A DNA stretch of 9,098 nucleotides from 39-52-133 sp036523795 (GCA_036523795.1 DATDDN010000026.1:1-9098), one strand, 5' to 3'; shown: positions 1 through 4,772, counted from the stretch's first letter. A program made the numbers and translations. The notes: generated by a model from the letters alone, not told the origin.

Positions 1-286
1 CTGCTGGCTTTGCCGGTGGTGTTGCGGATGCGTCCGGTTTCCCAGGCGCATCCGTAACAGCACCGCCCCCGGCTGCTGGCGGTGCGTCCGGTTCTCGCCG
101 CAAGTGCGGATACAGGGCAAGGAATTTCTCGACCCTGCGCACCTTGCCGCCTATGCGCAGCTGTGCATCACACTCGGCCTCACAGTAACCAAACGGCTGG
201 CCGTTCTTGTCCTTTGTGATGCGCATGCCGTCCTTTGTGCCACATACAGGGCAGTTGATATGCCCGATCAATTCACCCTTAGCCAT
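1..286 (-). CDS. Zinc-ribbon protein, 3' end cut by window edge
   Basis: The reading frame opens at an ATG at 286 and stays open to the left edge, so about 95 residues are visible and the C-terminus is missing. Four cysteines (C12, C15, C35, C39; CPVCG then C-x3-C) form a zinc-ribbon-like site in the first 40 residues. A basic stretch (GGKVRRVEKF) follows, then a disordered Pro/Ala-rich tail that repeats a P-D-A motif. This resembles short phage zinc-ribbon proteins that may bind nucleic acid or partner proteins; the function is unknown. The start is supported by a GGGGGA Shine-Dalgarno. The first 8 bases overlap the end of the 88-aa gene upstream, so the two are probably co-translated as the last visible members of the recombinase operon. 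Confidence 0.8.
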   Translation of the reverse strand, partial: MAKGELIGHINCPVCGTKDGMRITKDKNGQPFGYCEAECDAQLRIGGKVRRVEKFLALYPHLRREPDAPPAAGGGAVTDAPGKPDASATPPAKPA

Positions 287-545
287 GATTTCCCCCTTTC
301 GATTGCTCCACGAATTGCTCTAGCCCGTAAACGTCGAATTTATCCTCCTTCACCGCCAGCGTGAGCTGCACCCATTGCAGCATGTGCCCTGCCAGCGTGG
401 CTTGATCGCGCTGCATTGCGCTGATCGCGTCCAGCAGTGGCACGACATACGGCCCGGCCATAGTCTTGATGTGAATTGGTGCCTTTTTCCACTCAGCTAC
501 GGCCCTTGCCACTTCCTGCGCTGCTGTTGCTCGTTGTTCGCTCAT
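279..545 (-). CDS. Hypothetical protein, 88 aa
   Basis: I do not recognise this family. I chose the ATG at 545 over an upstream one because it has an AGGGG site about 9 bases before it and forms an ATGA overlap with the stop of the coiled-coil gene. The protein is mostly helical in appearance, with an Ala-rich N-terminus, a central hydrophobic stretch (PYVVPLLDAISAM, about 32-44) and a charged, Gly-rich C-terminus. It has no clear transmembrane segment or cysteines. It sits between two other small accessory genes in an overlapping operon behind the serine recombinase, so a role in establishment or replication is more likely than a virion role, but that is only context. Confidence 0.75.
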   Translation of the reverse strand: MSEQRATAAQEVARAVAEWKKAPIHIKTMAGPYVVPLLDAISAMQRDQATLAGHMLQWVQLTLAVKEDKFDVYGLEQFVEQSKGGNHG

Positions 546-781
546 TTGCAAATCCCCTCCCATTCCAACTGCGCAGAATATGCATTTTGGTATCGTATCG
601 CCGCCCCCTCTGCTGCCGTTTGCCATTGTTGCGCCACCTCTGCGGCCTGCTCTGCCGCCTCTTTCATGCGCTGCGCCATGTCTGCTGTCTGGTTGTAGCT
701 TTCAAGCTCTGCGTCTGCGTTGCGCCGTGCCCTTATGGCTGCGTCCTGATTTTGTTGCTTCATTGCCTGTGCTGCGTCCAT
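542..781 (-). CDS. Small coiled-coil protein, 79 aa
   Basis: The protein is rich in Ala, Gln and Glu (ALA/GLN repeats across residues 1-60, e.g. AEQAAEVAQQWQTAAEGAA) and has no proline. It should form one long amphipathic helix or coiled coil. There is no signal peptide or membrane segment. The ATG at 781 is preceded by AAGGAAG and lies 18 bases beyond the recombinase stop. Its stop overlaps the next start as ATGA. Function is unknown; an oligomerising scaffold or nucleic-acid accessory protein are possibilities. The composition is biased enough that homology searches may give spurious hits. Confidence 0.72.
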   Translation of the reverse strand: MDAAQAMKQQNQDAAIRARRNADAELESYNQTADMAQRMKEAAEQAAEVAQQWQTAAEGAAIRYQNAYSAQLEWEGICK

Positions 782-799
782 CTTCCTTCCATCCTGTGG

Positions 800-1420
800 T
801 TAGATAATTTCTAGCTGTTCACCCTTTGCGACTTTTTCCGCGTACCGCAACAGCAAATACGTATGCAAGGTCTGGCGCGATACCTTCATCACTCGCGCAA
901 TTGCCGTGTGTGCCACCTTGGCATTAATCAGCGGCTCGATTTCCTGCCATCTGCCGTCCAGCTTGTTGCGCTTGCCTTTTGCGCCTGGCTGCCGCCCTAC
1001 CGGCAAGCCGTTCCGCTTGCGTGCGTCCAATGCGGCCTTTGTGCGTTCTCGCAGTAGGTCGCGCTCGATCTCTGCCGCCATCGCCAGCACGGTAACCACG
1101 ATCTTTGACGCGGTAGACCCGTCAAGCATGATCCCCGATTTAACCGCATCCACTGTTACGCCCTTTTCGGCTGCGGCCTGTAGGAAGGTGAGCACGCCCA
1201 CGGTTGAGCGGGCAATGCGGGAAATTTCCGACACCATGATTTTGTCGCCGCGCTCGCATCTCTCCAGAGCACCGGCAACGGCCCGCTCCTGCCACGGCTT
1301 CGCCCCGCTGGCGGTGTCGCTGATCCATTCAGGGCTTGCGCATTTCGCGCTGATGATTTCCCGCTGGCTGGCTTCGTCCTGCTTGTCTGTGCTGACGCGC
1401 AGATATGCAATCGTTTTCAA
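800..1420 (-). CDS. Serine recombinase (resolvase/invertase family), 206 aa
   Basis: This is a small serine site-specific recombinase. The N-terminal catalytic domain shows YLRVST with the nucleophile Ser10 and Arg8, the SEISRIARS motif with Arg68 and Arg71 (residues 64-72), and the long E-helix segment AEIERDLLRERTKAAL (about 115-130). The C-terminal part (about 155-195) has the spacing of the helix-turn-helix that reads the site. Length fits resolvases and invertases, not large serine integrases. I chose a TTG start at 1420. It has a textbook AGGAGGG site 7 bases upstream, overlaps the previous stop as TTGA, and places YLRVS at the normal position; the longer frame to 1525 adds an unrelated 35-residue extension. 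It could integrate the element, resolve dimers or invert a segment; sequence alone cannot say. Confidence 0.95.
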   Translation of the reverse strand: MKTIAYLRVSTDKQDEASQREIISAKCASPEWISDTASGAKPWQERAVAGALERCERGDKIMVSEISRIARSTVGVLTFLQAAAEKGVTVDAVKSGIMLDGSTASKIVVTVLAMAAEIERDLLRERTKAALDARKRNGLPVGRQPGAKGKRNKLDGRWQEIEPLINAKVAHTAIARVMKVSRQTLHTYLLLRYAEKVAKGEQLEII

Positions 1421-1641
1421 TTTGCGACCCTCCTGTATTCTGTGCATTCCATATGCACAACTGGCATCACAACTTTCCCGACTGGCTGCGAATATGTAAC
1501 CGGGTCTTCTTTCACGCACTGCCATTTAGCCTTGTTCAGCTGGTATGCTGGGCTTGACGCTTCGTCAATAATTCCCCAGGCCATCACCCCCAGCAATAAT
1601 GCAATCAGCAACCAGATTGCCGCTTCTGAAATGTAGCTCAT
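1417..1641 (-). CDS. Single-pass membrane protein with two external Cys, 74 aa
   Basis: Residues 7-25 (AIWLLIALLLGVMAWGII) are one transmembrane helix right after a short N-terminus, followed by a soluble domain of about 48 residues. That domain has two cysteines (C42, C66), which could form a disulfide if it lies in the periplasm. A GAAGGGA site precedes the ATG at 1641. The stop overlaps the TTG start of the recombinase, so the two are translationally coupled. It is the first gene behind the promoter at 1706-1733. Family and function are not recognised; candidates are superinfection exclusion or a small virion or infection protein. Pairing with a recombinase gene is unusual for a membrane protein. 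Confidence 0.75.
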   Translation of the reverse strand: MSYISEAAIWLLIALLLGVMAWGIIDEASSPAYQLNKAKWQCVKEDPVTYSQPVGKVVMPVVHMECTEYRRVAN

Positions 1642-1659
1642 CTTATTTTTCCCTTCGAA

Positions 1660-1689
1660 TTGTCCAATTTTTTACGCTGTCCAAATTTA
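1660..1689. repeat. Pair of TGTCCAA(A)TTT direct repeats in an operon leader
   Basis: TGTCCAATTT (1661-1670) and TGTCCAAATTT (1679-1689) recur 18 bases apart between the promoter at 1706-1733 and the ribosome site of the 74-aa gene. The 10-mer TTGTCCAATT (1660-1669) appears inverted at 3596-3605, between the -35 and -10 of the rightward promoter. The placement suggests an operator. Confidence 0.4.
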
Positions 1690-1705
1690 TTCGCACAGCG
1701 CGGCC

Positions 1706-1733
1706 AATATATACCGTTTCTGTCTGCTGTCTA
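1706..1733 (-). promoter_or_regulatory. Sigma70-like promoter for the membrane protein/recombinase operon
   Basis: On the minus strand TAGACA (1733-1728) and TATATT (1711-1706) are separated by 16 bases, 5/6 matches to each consensus box. The -35 box includes the TAG stop of the 97-aa gene. The 89-base gap that follows is the largest break in this otherwise overlapping gene string, which supports a separate transcription start. Confidence 0.5.
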
Positions 1734-2024
1734 CTCTGTGCCTCTGTCTAGCTTAAACGGTCGTTTATTTTTTACAGTTAAGCACTCGTCGCACTCTTCC
1801 CGCCTTTCCTCTTCCGTTCTGGTATCCCCCAATGATGGCCCGCAATTCATCGTACAAACCTTCCTTTCCTCTTCCAGCGCTTCAAGCTCTCCCGGCTCAT
1901 TCAGTTTTGCCGTTAGCGCTATCCCAAGCCTGTTGTATGGGTGATCTGTATGCAAGCTCGGTTCTGGATATGTCCTGTTGAACCACGCAAAAAAATCCAT
2001 TGCCCGCCTTTCGATCTCCGTCAT
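1731..2024 (-). CDS. Hypothetical four-cysteine protein, 97 aa
   Basis: The ATG at 2024 overlaps the Rep stop as ATGA and has a GGAAGGGGGA site 4-5 bases before it; the longer upstream extension lies inside rep and is not used. The N-terminal third is aromatic-rich (MDFFAWFNRTY, residues 9-19). The C-terminal half is highly charged and carries two cysteine pairs (C57-x3-C61 and C78-x2-C81) that could bind a metal. I do not recognise a family. Coupling to rep suggests a replication accessory or a regulator of Rep. Its TAG stop lies in the -35 box of the next promoter, so it ends the rep operon or permits read-through. Confidence 0.75.
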   Translation of the reverse strand: MTEIERRAMDFFAWFNRTYPEPSLHTDHPYNRLGIALTAKLNEPGELEALEEERKVCTMNCGPSLGDTRTEEERREECDECLTVKNKRPFKLDRGTE

Positions 2025-2761
2025 TGCTTCCCCCTTCCGATCGCCGCATACAGGTTCGGAAGGTGCTTGCGCATCAGTTCCCGCCGCTGCTCCAGCGTGC
2101 TTGCCGGTGCCGTGCCGCTCTCCAGCAACAAGGGCGGGTTGCACTCGTGCGGTAATTCCGGGTTGTAGAATGTGGGCTTGCTCTTGTCCAGGCGGCTCCA
2201 GTCCTGCTCCCTGGCGAATACGCGCTTATCTGGCATGGGTTCCGCCCCCCTGGCTGCGCTTATGACCACTTCCAGCATGGCTGCCTGCACTACCGGCACG
2301 CGCTCCTGCGTGGCGAGTATTTCCCCGATCTGTCCAAAGGATCCATACAGCCTGCCTGGATACTGCTCGACTGGCGGCATCCCCGAACGCTTGGCGATGT
2401 ACGCGCCCGCGTCCCTCGCCGTGGTGCGCAGCAACTCGCTGTATGTGTCGCAGCCCCGCCACCTGGCTTCTTGTGGCCTGGGGCTGAGTATGTTGAGGTG
2501 CAGCCCCCCGAACAGCTCGCCCGTTTCGATTGTCCAGATGCCAGCCGGTGCCAGCGCCCGCCGCATGAATGAGGCATGCACCGCCTTGACGGCTGCTGCT
2601 GTGTTGTCGTGTGGCTTGATAACCGTCATTGTTAACGGCCCGTACTGCTGCTCTATCGCTTCCGCTACCCCTGCAATCTGCTGTTGTCTGCGGCTGGCGC
2701 AGTAGTCGCATTTCCTGGCGTTTTCGCATCTTGATCTGCTGGTGCATGTCTTTTCCCCCAT
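2021..2761 (-). CDS. Rolling-circle replication initiator (HUH-like, single Tyr), 246 aa
   Basis: The protein has the three motifs of rolling-circle initiators in order: a hydrophobic motif 1 (LTMTVIKP, 43-50), a motif 2 in the place of the His-U-His metal site (GLHLN, 86-90), and a motif 3 with the nicking tyrosine (AYIAK, Tyr121, Lys124). The second metal-binding His appears replaced by Asn90. An N-terminal cysteine cluster (C6, C12, C18, C21) looks like a zinc-binding module. Such proteins nick one strand at the origin, stay bound through the Tyr, and prime leading-strand synthesis. At 246 residues it is far shorter than the PM2 initiator P12, so the replication module has been exchanged. 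Start: ATG at 2761 with GGGG about 5 bases upstream. Iterons and a hairpin lie directly in front. Confidence 0.82.
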   Translation of the reverse strand: MGEKTCTSRSRCENARKCDYCASRRQQQIAGVAEAIEQQYGPLTMTVIKPHDNTAAAVKAVHASFMRRALAPAGIWTIETGELFGGLHLNILSPRPQEARWRGCDTYSELLRTTARDAGAYIAKRSGMPPVEQYPGRLYGSFGQIGEILATQERVPVVQAAMLEVVISAARGAEPMPDKRVFAREQDWSRLDKSKPTFYNPELPHECNPPLLLESGTAPASTLEQRRELMRKHLPNLYAAIGRGKQ

Positions 2762-2771
2762 GTCTACCCCG

Positions 2772-2851
2772 AAACGTAGTACTTAACCCCGCAAACGTAG
2801 TACTTAACCCCGCAAGCGCGGGGTTAACTCATACGGAAAACGTAGTACTTA
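2772..2851. repeat. Iterons: three copies of AAACGTAGTACTTA before rep
   Basis: The core AAACGTAGTACTTA occurs at 2772-2785, 2793-2806 and 2838-2851. The first two sit in identical 21-base units (2772-2792, 2793-2813), exactly two helical turns apart; the third is 45 bases further. Repeats immediately upstream of a Rep gene are typical Rep-binding or autoregulatory sites, so this is the best origin candidate in the window. No nick site can be identified from sequence. Confidence 0.75.
2804..2827. other. Perfect 10-bp hairpin within the iteron block (origin candidate)
   Basis: TTAACCCCGC (2804-2813) and GCGGGGTTAA (2818-2827) are exact inverse complements around an AAGC loop. There is no T-run on either side, so it is not a terminator. 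The left arm is also the tail of iteron 2. Cruciform-forming hairpins next to Rep sites are common at rolling-circle origins, where the nick often falls in or near the loop. Confidence 0.6.
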
Positions 2852-2993
2852 GCTGTATAGAGTAAATAAGGTAAACACCTACCCCGGCCCCGATCACCGC
2901 CGCCCATGCCGCCCGGCGTAAAAAAACCCGCCGTCTTTGCCGAAGCATCAACAGGCGGGACTCGTTGTATAGATACAGGCGGGCCGCGCTCAT
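2829..2993 (-). CDS. Possible hidden 54-aa single-pass membrane protein
   Basis: A frame starts at an ATG at 2993 that overlaps the stop of the 79-aa gene as ATGA, with GGAG 9 bases upstream, the same coupling used throughout this element. It encodes 54 residues: a basic stretch (LRQRRRVFLRR, 17-27) then a hydrophobic segment (AAWAAVIGAGVGVYLIYSI, 28-46), a plausible membrane anchor with positive-inside topology. Against it, the frame crosses a strong terminator-like hairpin at 2920-2959, and its poly-T tract encodes part of VFL. Its 3' end covers iteron 3. It may be a real gene with an internal attenuator, or a chance frame. Confidence 0.5.
   Translation of the reverse strand: MSAARLYLYNESRLLMLRQRRRVFLRRAAWAAVIGAGVGVYLIYSIQLSTTFSV
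2854..2881 (-). promoter_or_regulatory. Weak candidate promoter for rep
   Basis: On the minus strand TATACA (2859-2854) could be a -10 box, with a poor -35 (TAGGTG, 2881-2876) 16 bases upstream in an AT-rich stretch. If used, transcription would start inside the iteron block, so Rep binding would repress its own gene. Confidence 0.3.
2920..2959 (-). terminator. Intrinsic terminator-like hairpin with UUCG loop
   Basis: On the minus strand CCCGCC (2959-2954) pairs with GGCGGG (2932-2927), and seven T follow (2926-2920). The apparent 21-base loop folds further: GUU:GAC, then a GA/AA internal loop, then UGC:GCA closed by a UUCG tetraloop. It would end the small early operon 31 bases beyond the stop of the 79-aa gene, unless the overlapping 54-aa frame is real. 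Confidence 0.6.
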
Positions 2994-3229
2994 TCTTCGT
3001 CACTCCAGAAACGGCAGCCGAACTCCGCGCCAGTCATAAACTCTGCCTCGTAGTCTTCTGCATCCCAATAAATTAGGCGTGTCTCGTCTCCCTCTTCCGG
3101 TTCATCCGTATAGCTGAATTTGTCACAGTCGCACCATCCGACCTTCCCTAGCATTTCTGGTTTAATGCGCCATGACTCTGTGGCTTTCGTCCAGTGCGTG
3201 CACGTCTCGCAAATACCCTTCATTCCCAT
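2990..3229 (-). CDS. Small Cys-rich acidic protein, 79 aa
   Basis: Five cysteines (C7, C10, C33, C35, C72) in the pattern CETCTHW ... GWCDCDKF ... FGCRFW suggest a small metal-binding domain of the kind seen in many phage early proteins. The middle and C-terminus are strongly acidic (DEPEEGDE). The first of two nearby ATGs (3229) is chosen because GGAGGG lies 7 bases before it. It follows the terminator/hexamer array at 3251-3292, so its expression may depend on read-through there. Function is unknown; an inhibitor or regulator of a host factor would fit size and position. Confidence 0.8.
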   Translation of the reverse strand: MGMKGICETCTHWTKATESWRIKPEMLGKVGWCDCDKFSYTDEPEEGDETRLIYWDAEDYEAEFMTGAEFGCRFWSDEE

Positions 3230-3250
3230 TTTCTAGCCCTCCAAGGCGTT

Positions 3251-3281
3251 AAAAAGCCCGTTACGGTTACGGTAACGGGCT
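3251..3281 (-). terminator. Intrinsic terminator built from GTTAC repeats
   Basis: On the minus strand AGCCCGTTAC (3281-3272) pairs perfectly with GTAACGGGCT (3264-3255) around a 7-base loop, followed by a run of T (3255-3251). It lies 8-38 bases after the 58-aa gene's stop and just ahead of the ribosome site of the 79-aa gene. The stem also contains the hexamer repeats described at 3259-3292, so a protein bound there could alter termination. Confidence 0.75.
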
Positions 3282-3292
3282 GTTACTGTTAC
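3259..3292. repeat. GTTAC hexamer array B
   Basis: The stretch reads as hexamers CGTTAC, GGTTAC, GGTAAC (3259-3276), a short break, then TGTTAC twice (3281-3292) across the 58-aa gene's stop codon. It shares TTACGGTAACGG (3267-3278) with the palindrome at 3631-3649. The regular 6-base phase and repetition at other control points argue for a protein-binding site. Confidence 0.55.
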
Positions 3293-3465
3293 AGGCCGGT
3301 GTGATGGCCTTCGCTGTCGGCCTCGTTGGCCTCGAATACGGTGTGCGCCACTTCGATCATTTCCGCCAGGGCTGCGTCAAAGCTGATGCCCGACTTTGCC
3401 GCGTGGTCTGCCACCTTGGCGATTGTTTCCTCTTCCTGAAATGTCTCAATGCGATTGATTGCCAT
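3289..3465 (-). CDS. Small acidic helical protein, 58 aa (first early gene)
   Basis: The ATG at 3465 has a near-perfect AGGAGGG site 8 bases upstream; the longer frame to 3573 would run through the promoter and is rejected. The protein is almost all helix-forming and acidic (FQEEETIAKVADHAAK; ALAEMIEVAHTVFEANEADSE), with no cysteine or membrane segment. No family is recognised. It is the first gene of the leftward promoter and faces the rightward ORF, the position where small phages keep regulators, so it may control the switch; a helix-turn-helix is not evident. Confidence 0.82.
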   Translation of the reverse strand: MAINRIETFQEEETIAKVADHAAKSGISFDAALAEMIEVAHTVFEANEADSEGHHTGL

Positions 3466-3543
3466 GCTGTGCGCCCTCCTTAGGCTGGTTGTTGGGTGTC
3501 CTCGGTGCGGCTCTTGGAGGTGGCCGACACCTTGGACGGGCGC

Positions 3544-3573
3544 AATATAGTCCGATGACCTCTGACGTGTCAA
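3544..3573 (-). promoter_or_regulatory. Strong sigma70-like leftward promoter (early)
   Basis: On the minus strand TTGACA (3573-3568, perfect consensus) and TATATT (3549-3544, 5/6) are 18 bases apart. It points at the 58-aa gene, leaving a leader of about 75 bases. Its -35 lies only 14 bases from the -35 of the opposite promoter. Confidence 0.75.
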
Positions 3574-3594
3574 TAGCGCATATGACGTTGACGT
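3563..3594. repeat. Three TGACGT repeats between divergent promoters
   Basis: TGACGT occurs at 3563-3568, 3583-3588 and 3589-3594, overlapping the -35 boxes of both promoters. The first two are 20 bases apart, the last two are adjacent. It may be a shared operator, or partly a by-product of the two TTGAC boxes. Confidence 0.35.
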
Positions 3595-3616
3595 AAATTG
3601 GACAAAGGACTATAAA
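3588..3616 (+). promoter_or_regulatory. Strong sigma70-like rightward promoter
   Basis: TTGACG (3588-3593, 5/6) and TATAAA (3611-3616, 5/6) are exactly 17 bases apart. The spacer contains AATTGGACAA (3596-3605), also found inverted at 1660-1669. It is the only good plus-strand promoter seen and leads into the palindrome at 3631-3649 and the ORF at 3672. Confidence 0.75.
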
Positions 3617-3628
3617 CCGCTCCATGCA

Positions 3629-3650
3629 GTTACGGTAACGGTTACCGTAC
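3629..3650. promoter_or_regulatory. Operator A: 19-bp perfect palindrome of GTTAC hexamers
   Basis: TACGGTAACGGTTACCGTA (3631-3649) is a perfect palindrome of 9-base arms around one G, within a GTTAC/GGTAAC/GGTTAC hexamer array. It begins about 8 bases after the expected start of the rightward transcript, where a bound protein would block transcription. It shares 12-mers with array B and array C. Confidence 0.65.
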
Positions 3651-3671
3651 TGGCCTTGGAGGGCAAAAAAC

Positions 3672-3788
3672 ATGAAAACTACAGCAGATTTTCTGGATGA
3701 TTTGCAGCCACCGCGCCGCCGACTAAGTACCCCAGAAGCTGGAAAAGCATTTCCTGCGTCATACGCCCGGCCCCGGCTGCTCGCGTAA
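3672..3788 (+). CDS. 38-aa ORF behind rightward promoter, perhaps a truncated regulator
   Basis: This is the only rightward ORF with real signals: a consensus promoter, a palindromic operator, and GGAGGG 8 bases before the ATG. The first residues (MKTTADFLDDL) resemble the N-terminus of small phage Cro-like helix-turn-helix regulators, as far as I recall. The rest (PPRRRLSTPEAGK onward) is Arg/Pro-rich, looks unlike a folded domain and is antisense to the end of the structural operon. None of the other frames restores a helix-turn-helix. The simplest reading is a regulator cut after about 11 codons by a deletion, with the signals left intact. A genuine short peptide or a leader for an antisense RNA are alternatives. 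Confidence 0.5.
   Translation: MKTTADFLDDLQPPRRRLSTPEAGKAFPASYARPRLLA
3679..3762 (-). CDS. Possible 27-aa hydrophobic peptide at operon end
   Basis: The ATG at 3762 overlaps the stop of the holin-like gene as ATGA, the usual junction in this operon. It encodes 27 residues with a short hydrophobic core (LFQLLGYLVGGAVAA) and ends at TAG (3679-3681). It lies wholly antisense to the rightward 38-aa ORF. No clear ribosome site beyond coupling is visible. It may be the last lysis-cassette gene, possibly shortened by the same event that cut the opposite ORF. Confidence 0.45.
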   Translation of the reverse strand: MTQEMLFQLLGYLVGGAVAANHPENLL

Positions 3789-3977
3789 CCTCTTGACCAC
3801 TTCCGCCACGATCTCGTCGTCCAGGGTGTTTGTAGTGAGCGGTGCGGCCTTTTGCAGGGTGTAGATAATGACGCGCTCTACAACTGACTGTAGAAAGCTC
3901 TGGGTCAACAGCTTGGCGAAGATCGCCACGAATACATTAGGCAGTGCGGCCAGGATTGCGGCAAGCAATGTAGACAT
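3759..3977 (-). CDS. Holin-like small membrane protein, 72 aa
   Basis: The ATG at 3977 has GGGGG 5 bases upstream and starts one base after the stop of the previous gene. Residues 3-24 are strongly hydrophobic (LLAAILAALPNVFVAIFAKLL), residues 31-42 are a second amphipathic stretch, and the C-terminus is charged with a conserved-looking NTLDDEIVAEVVKRL. That architecture, and a position just after a muralytic enzyme at the end of the late operon, fit a holin or holin accessory protein. It could also be a minor virion membrane protein. Its 3' end overlaps the opposing 38-aa ORF by 30 bases. Confidence 0.75.
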   Translation of the reverse strand: MSTLLAAILAALPNVFVAIFAKLLTQSFLQSVVERVIIYTLQKAAPLTTNTLDDEIVAEVVKRLREQPGPGV

Positions 3978-3978
3978 A

Positions 3979-4281
3979 TCAACCCCCGAACAGTGATTTA
4001 ACGAACTTTCCAGCCGGACACGCAAAAGAGGCGTCCAGGGTGCGGCCCTCTGCAATGGCTTTTTCGCACTCGGTCTTGCTGGTCTGCGGCACGGCCAGCA
4101 GCTCGCCCAGTCCAACCACGGTGCCCTCCACTGCCCCGCCTGCGGCATTCACTGCGCCCTTTGTTACGTCCTTGGCAAATCCGCCTACGCCCTTGACGGC
4201 CACCCAGACGACGACAATCGCGCCCAGGGCGACCACGCCAACCAGGACAGGGTTATTTTTAACGAAGTCTGCCGTACTCAT
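3979..4281 (-). CDS. Membrane protein with N-terminal anchor and Cys pair, 100 aa
   Basis: Residues 11-29 (PVLVGVVALGAIVVVWVAV) form one transmembrane helix. A Gly/Ala-rich segment (FAKDVTKGAVNAAGGAVEGTVVGLGELL, in pieces about 35-62) follows and looks like a glycine-zipper amphipathic helix able to insert in or deform membranes. The C-terminus has C72 and C88, possibly a disulfide, around ACPAGKF. It overlaps the muralytic gene as ATGA. A virion membrane or DNA-delivery protein is the best inference; it could also belong to the lysis set. Family not recognised with certainty. Confidence 0.78.
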   Translation of the reverse strand: MSTADFVKNNPVLVGVVALGAIVVVWVAVKGVGGFAKDVTKGAVNAAGGAVEGTVVGLGELLAVPQTSKTECEKAIAEGRTLDASFACPAGKFVKSLFGG

Positions 4282-4772
4282 GCCATCCGCACCCCGCTGT
4301 CAATTTGCGCCAGGTTGTAGGGCTGCTGGCCGTTCTCGTGCTGGATGATTGCCGCGATGATTTGCGGCTTTGCCCGGCTGACTTCTAGGCGCACATCTGG
4401 GTCAACCCCTACCGCGTCCGCCACGGCTTCCACATAGGCGTCTGTATCGTTCTCGTTGGGTGGTGCCCAGCGCGTAATGATGCCCCTGATGGTATTTAGG
4501 TTGTATTTTGTGCTGTAGCTGTCCAGTATCTTGCTAATCGCTCGGATGCCATATTCCGGGCTGATGAACTGGATAAAACTGCCGTCTGTCTGCTGCGGCG
4601 CCATGCCCTGCCAGGTGGTGCCAGACAGGCGAATGTTGCCTGGGTTGTTGTTGCGAATTCCCCTCGGTGTGAGCATGTCTTGAACTCCTTGTGCAATTGC
4701 GTCTTTTTTTGTCCAGCCCAGCAGCAGCAGCGAAGCGCCCAGGCCCAGCCAGAGTGCAGCCCGTGTGTTCAC
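4278..4772 (-). CDS. Membrane-anchored virion muralytic enzyme, 164 aa
   Basis: An N-terminal transmembrane anchor (about 5-20) precedes a domain with the RNNNPGNIR signature (40-48), then WQG, GIRA (75-78), WAPPNEN (102-108) and HENGQQPY (145-152). This signature marks a family of phage particle proteins predicted to cut peptidoglycan (lysozyme/transglycosylase-like; often annotated as structural protein P5). In a membrane-containing virion it would open the cell wall on entry and may aid lysis. The start is a GTG at 4772, overlapping the upstream stop as GTGA; no strong ribosome site is seen, so it relies on coupling. The catalytic residue cannot be assigned from sequence alone. Confidence 0.85.
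   Translation of the reverse strand: MNTRAALWLGLGASLLLLGWTKKDAIAQGVQDMLTPRGIRNNNPGNIRLSGTTWQGMAPQQTDGSFIQFISPEYGIRAISKILDSYSTKYNLNTIRGIITRWAPPNENDTDAYVEAVADAVGVDPDVRLEVSRAKPQIIAAIIQHENGQQPYNLAQIDSGVRMA

Noticed and set aside
546..626. Longer N-terminus for the 88-aa gene
   Set aside because: It is Gly/Cys-rich, overlaps the coiled-coil gene out of frame, and the ATG at 545 has coupling and a good ribosome site.
906..1499. 197-aa plus-strand frame
   Set aside because: It is antisense to the serine recombinase, has Arg/Ser-rich composition, no ribosome site, and no recognisable motif.
1421..1525. Longer N-terminus for the recombinase
   Set aside because: The extension overlaps the 74-aa gene, has no match to the family, and a TTG with AGGAGGG at the right distance starts at the conserved domain.
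2172..2705. 177-aa plus-strand frame
   Set aside because: It is antisense to rep, whose motifs, coupling and start signals are convincing.
2804..2827. Terminator before rep
   Set aside because: The hairpin is strong but has no T-run on either strand; origin or operator is the better reading.
3466..3573. Longer N-terminus for the 58-aa gene
   Set aside because: It would run through the -10 and -35 boxes of its own promoter, while the ATG at 3465 has an ideal ribosome site.
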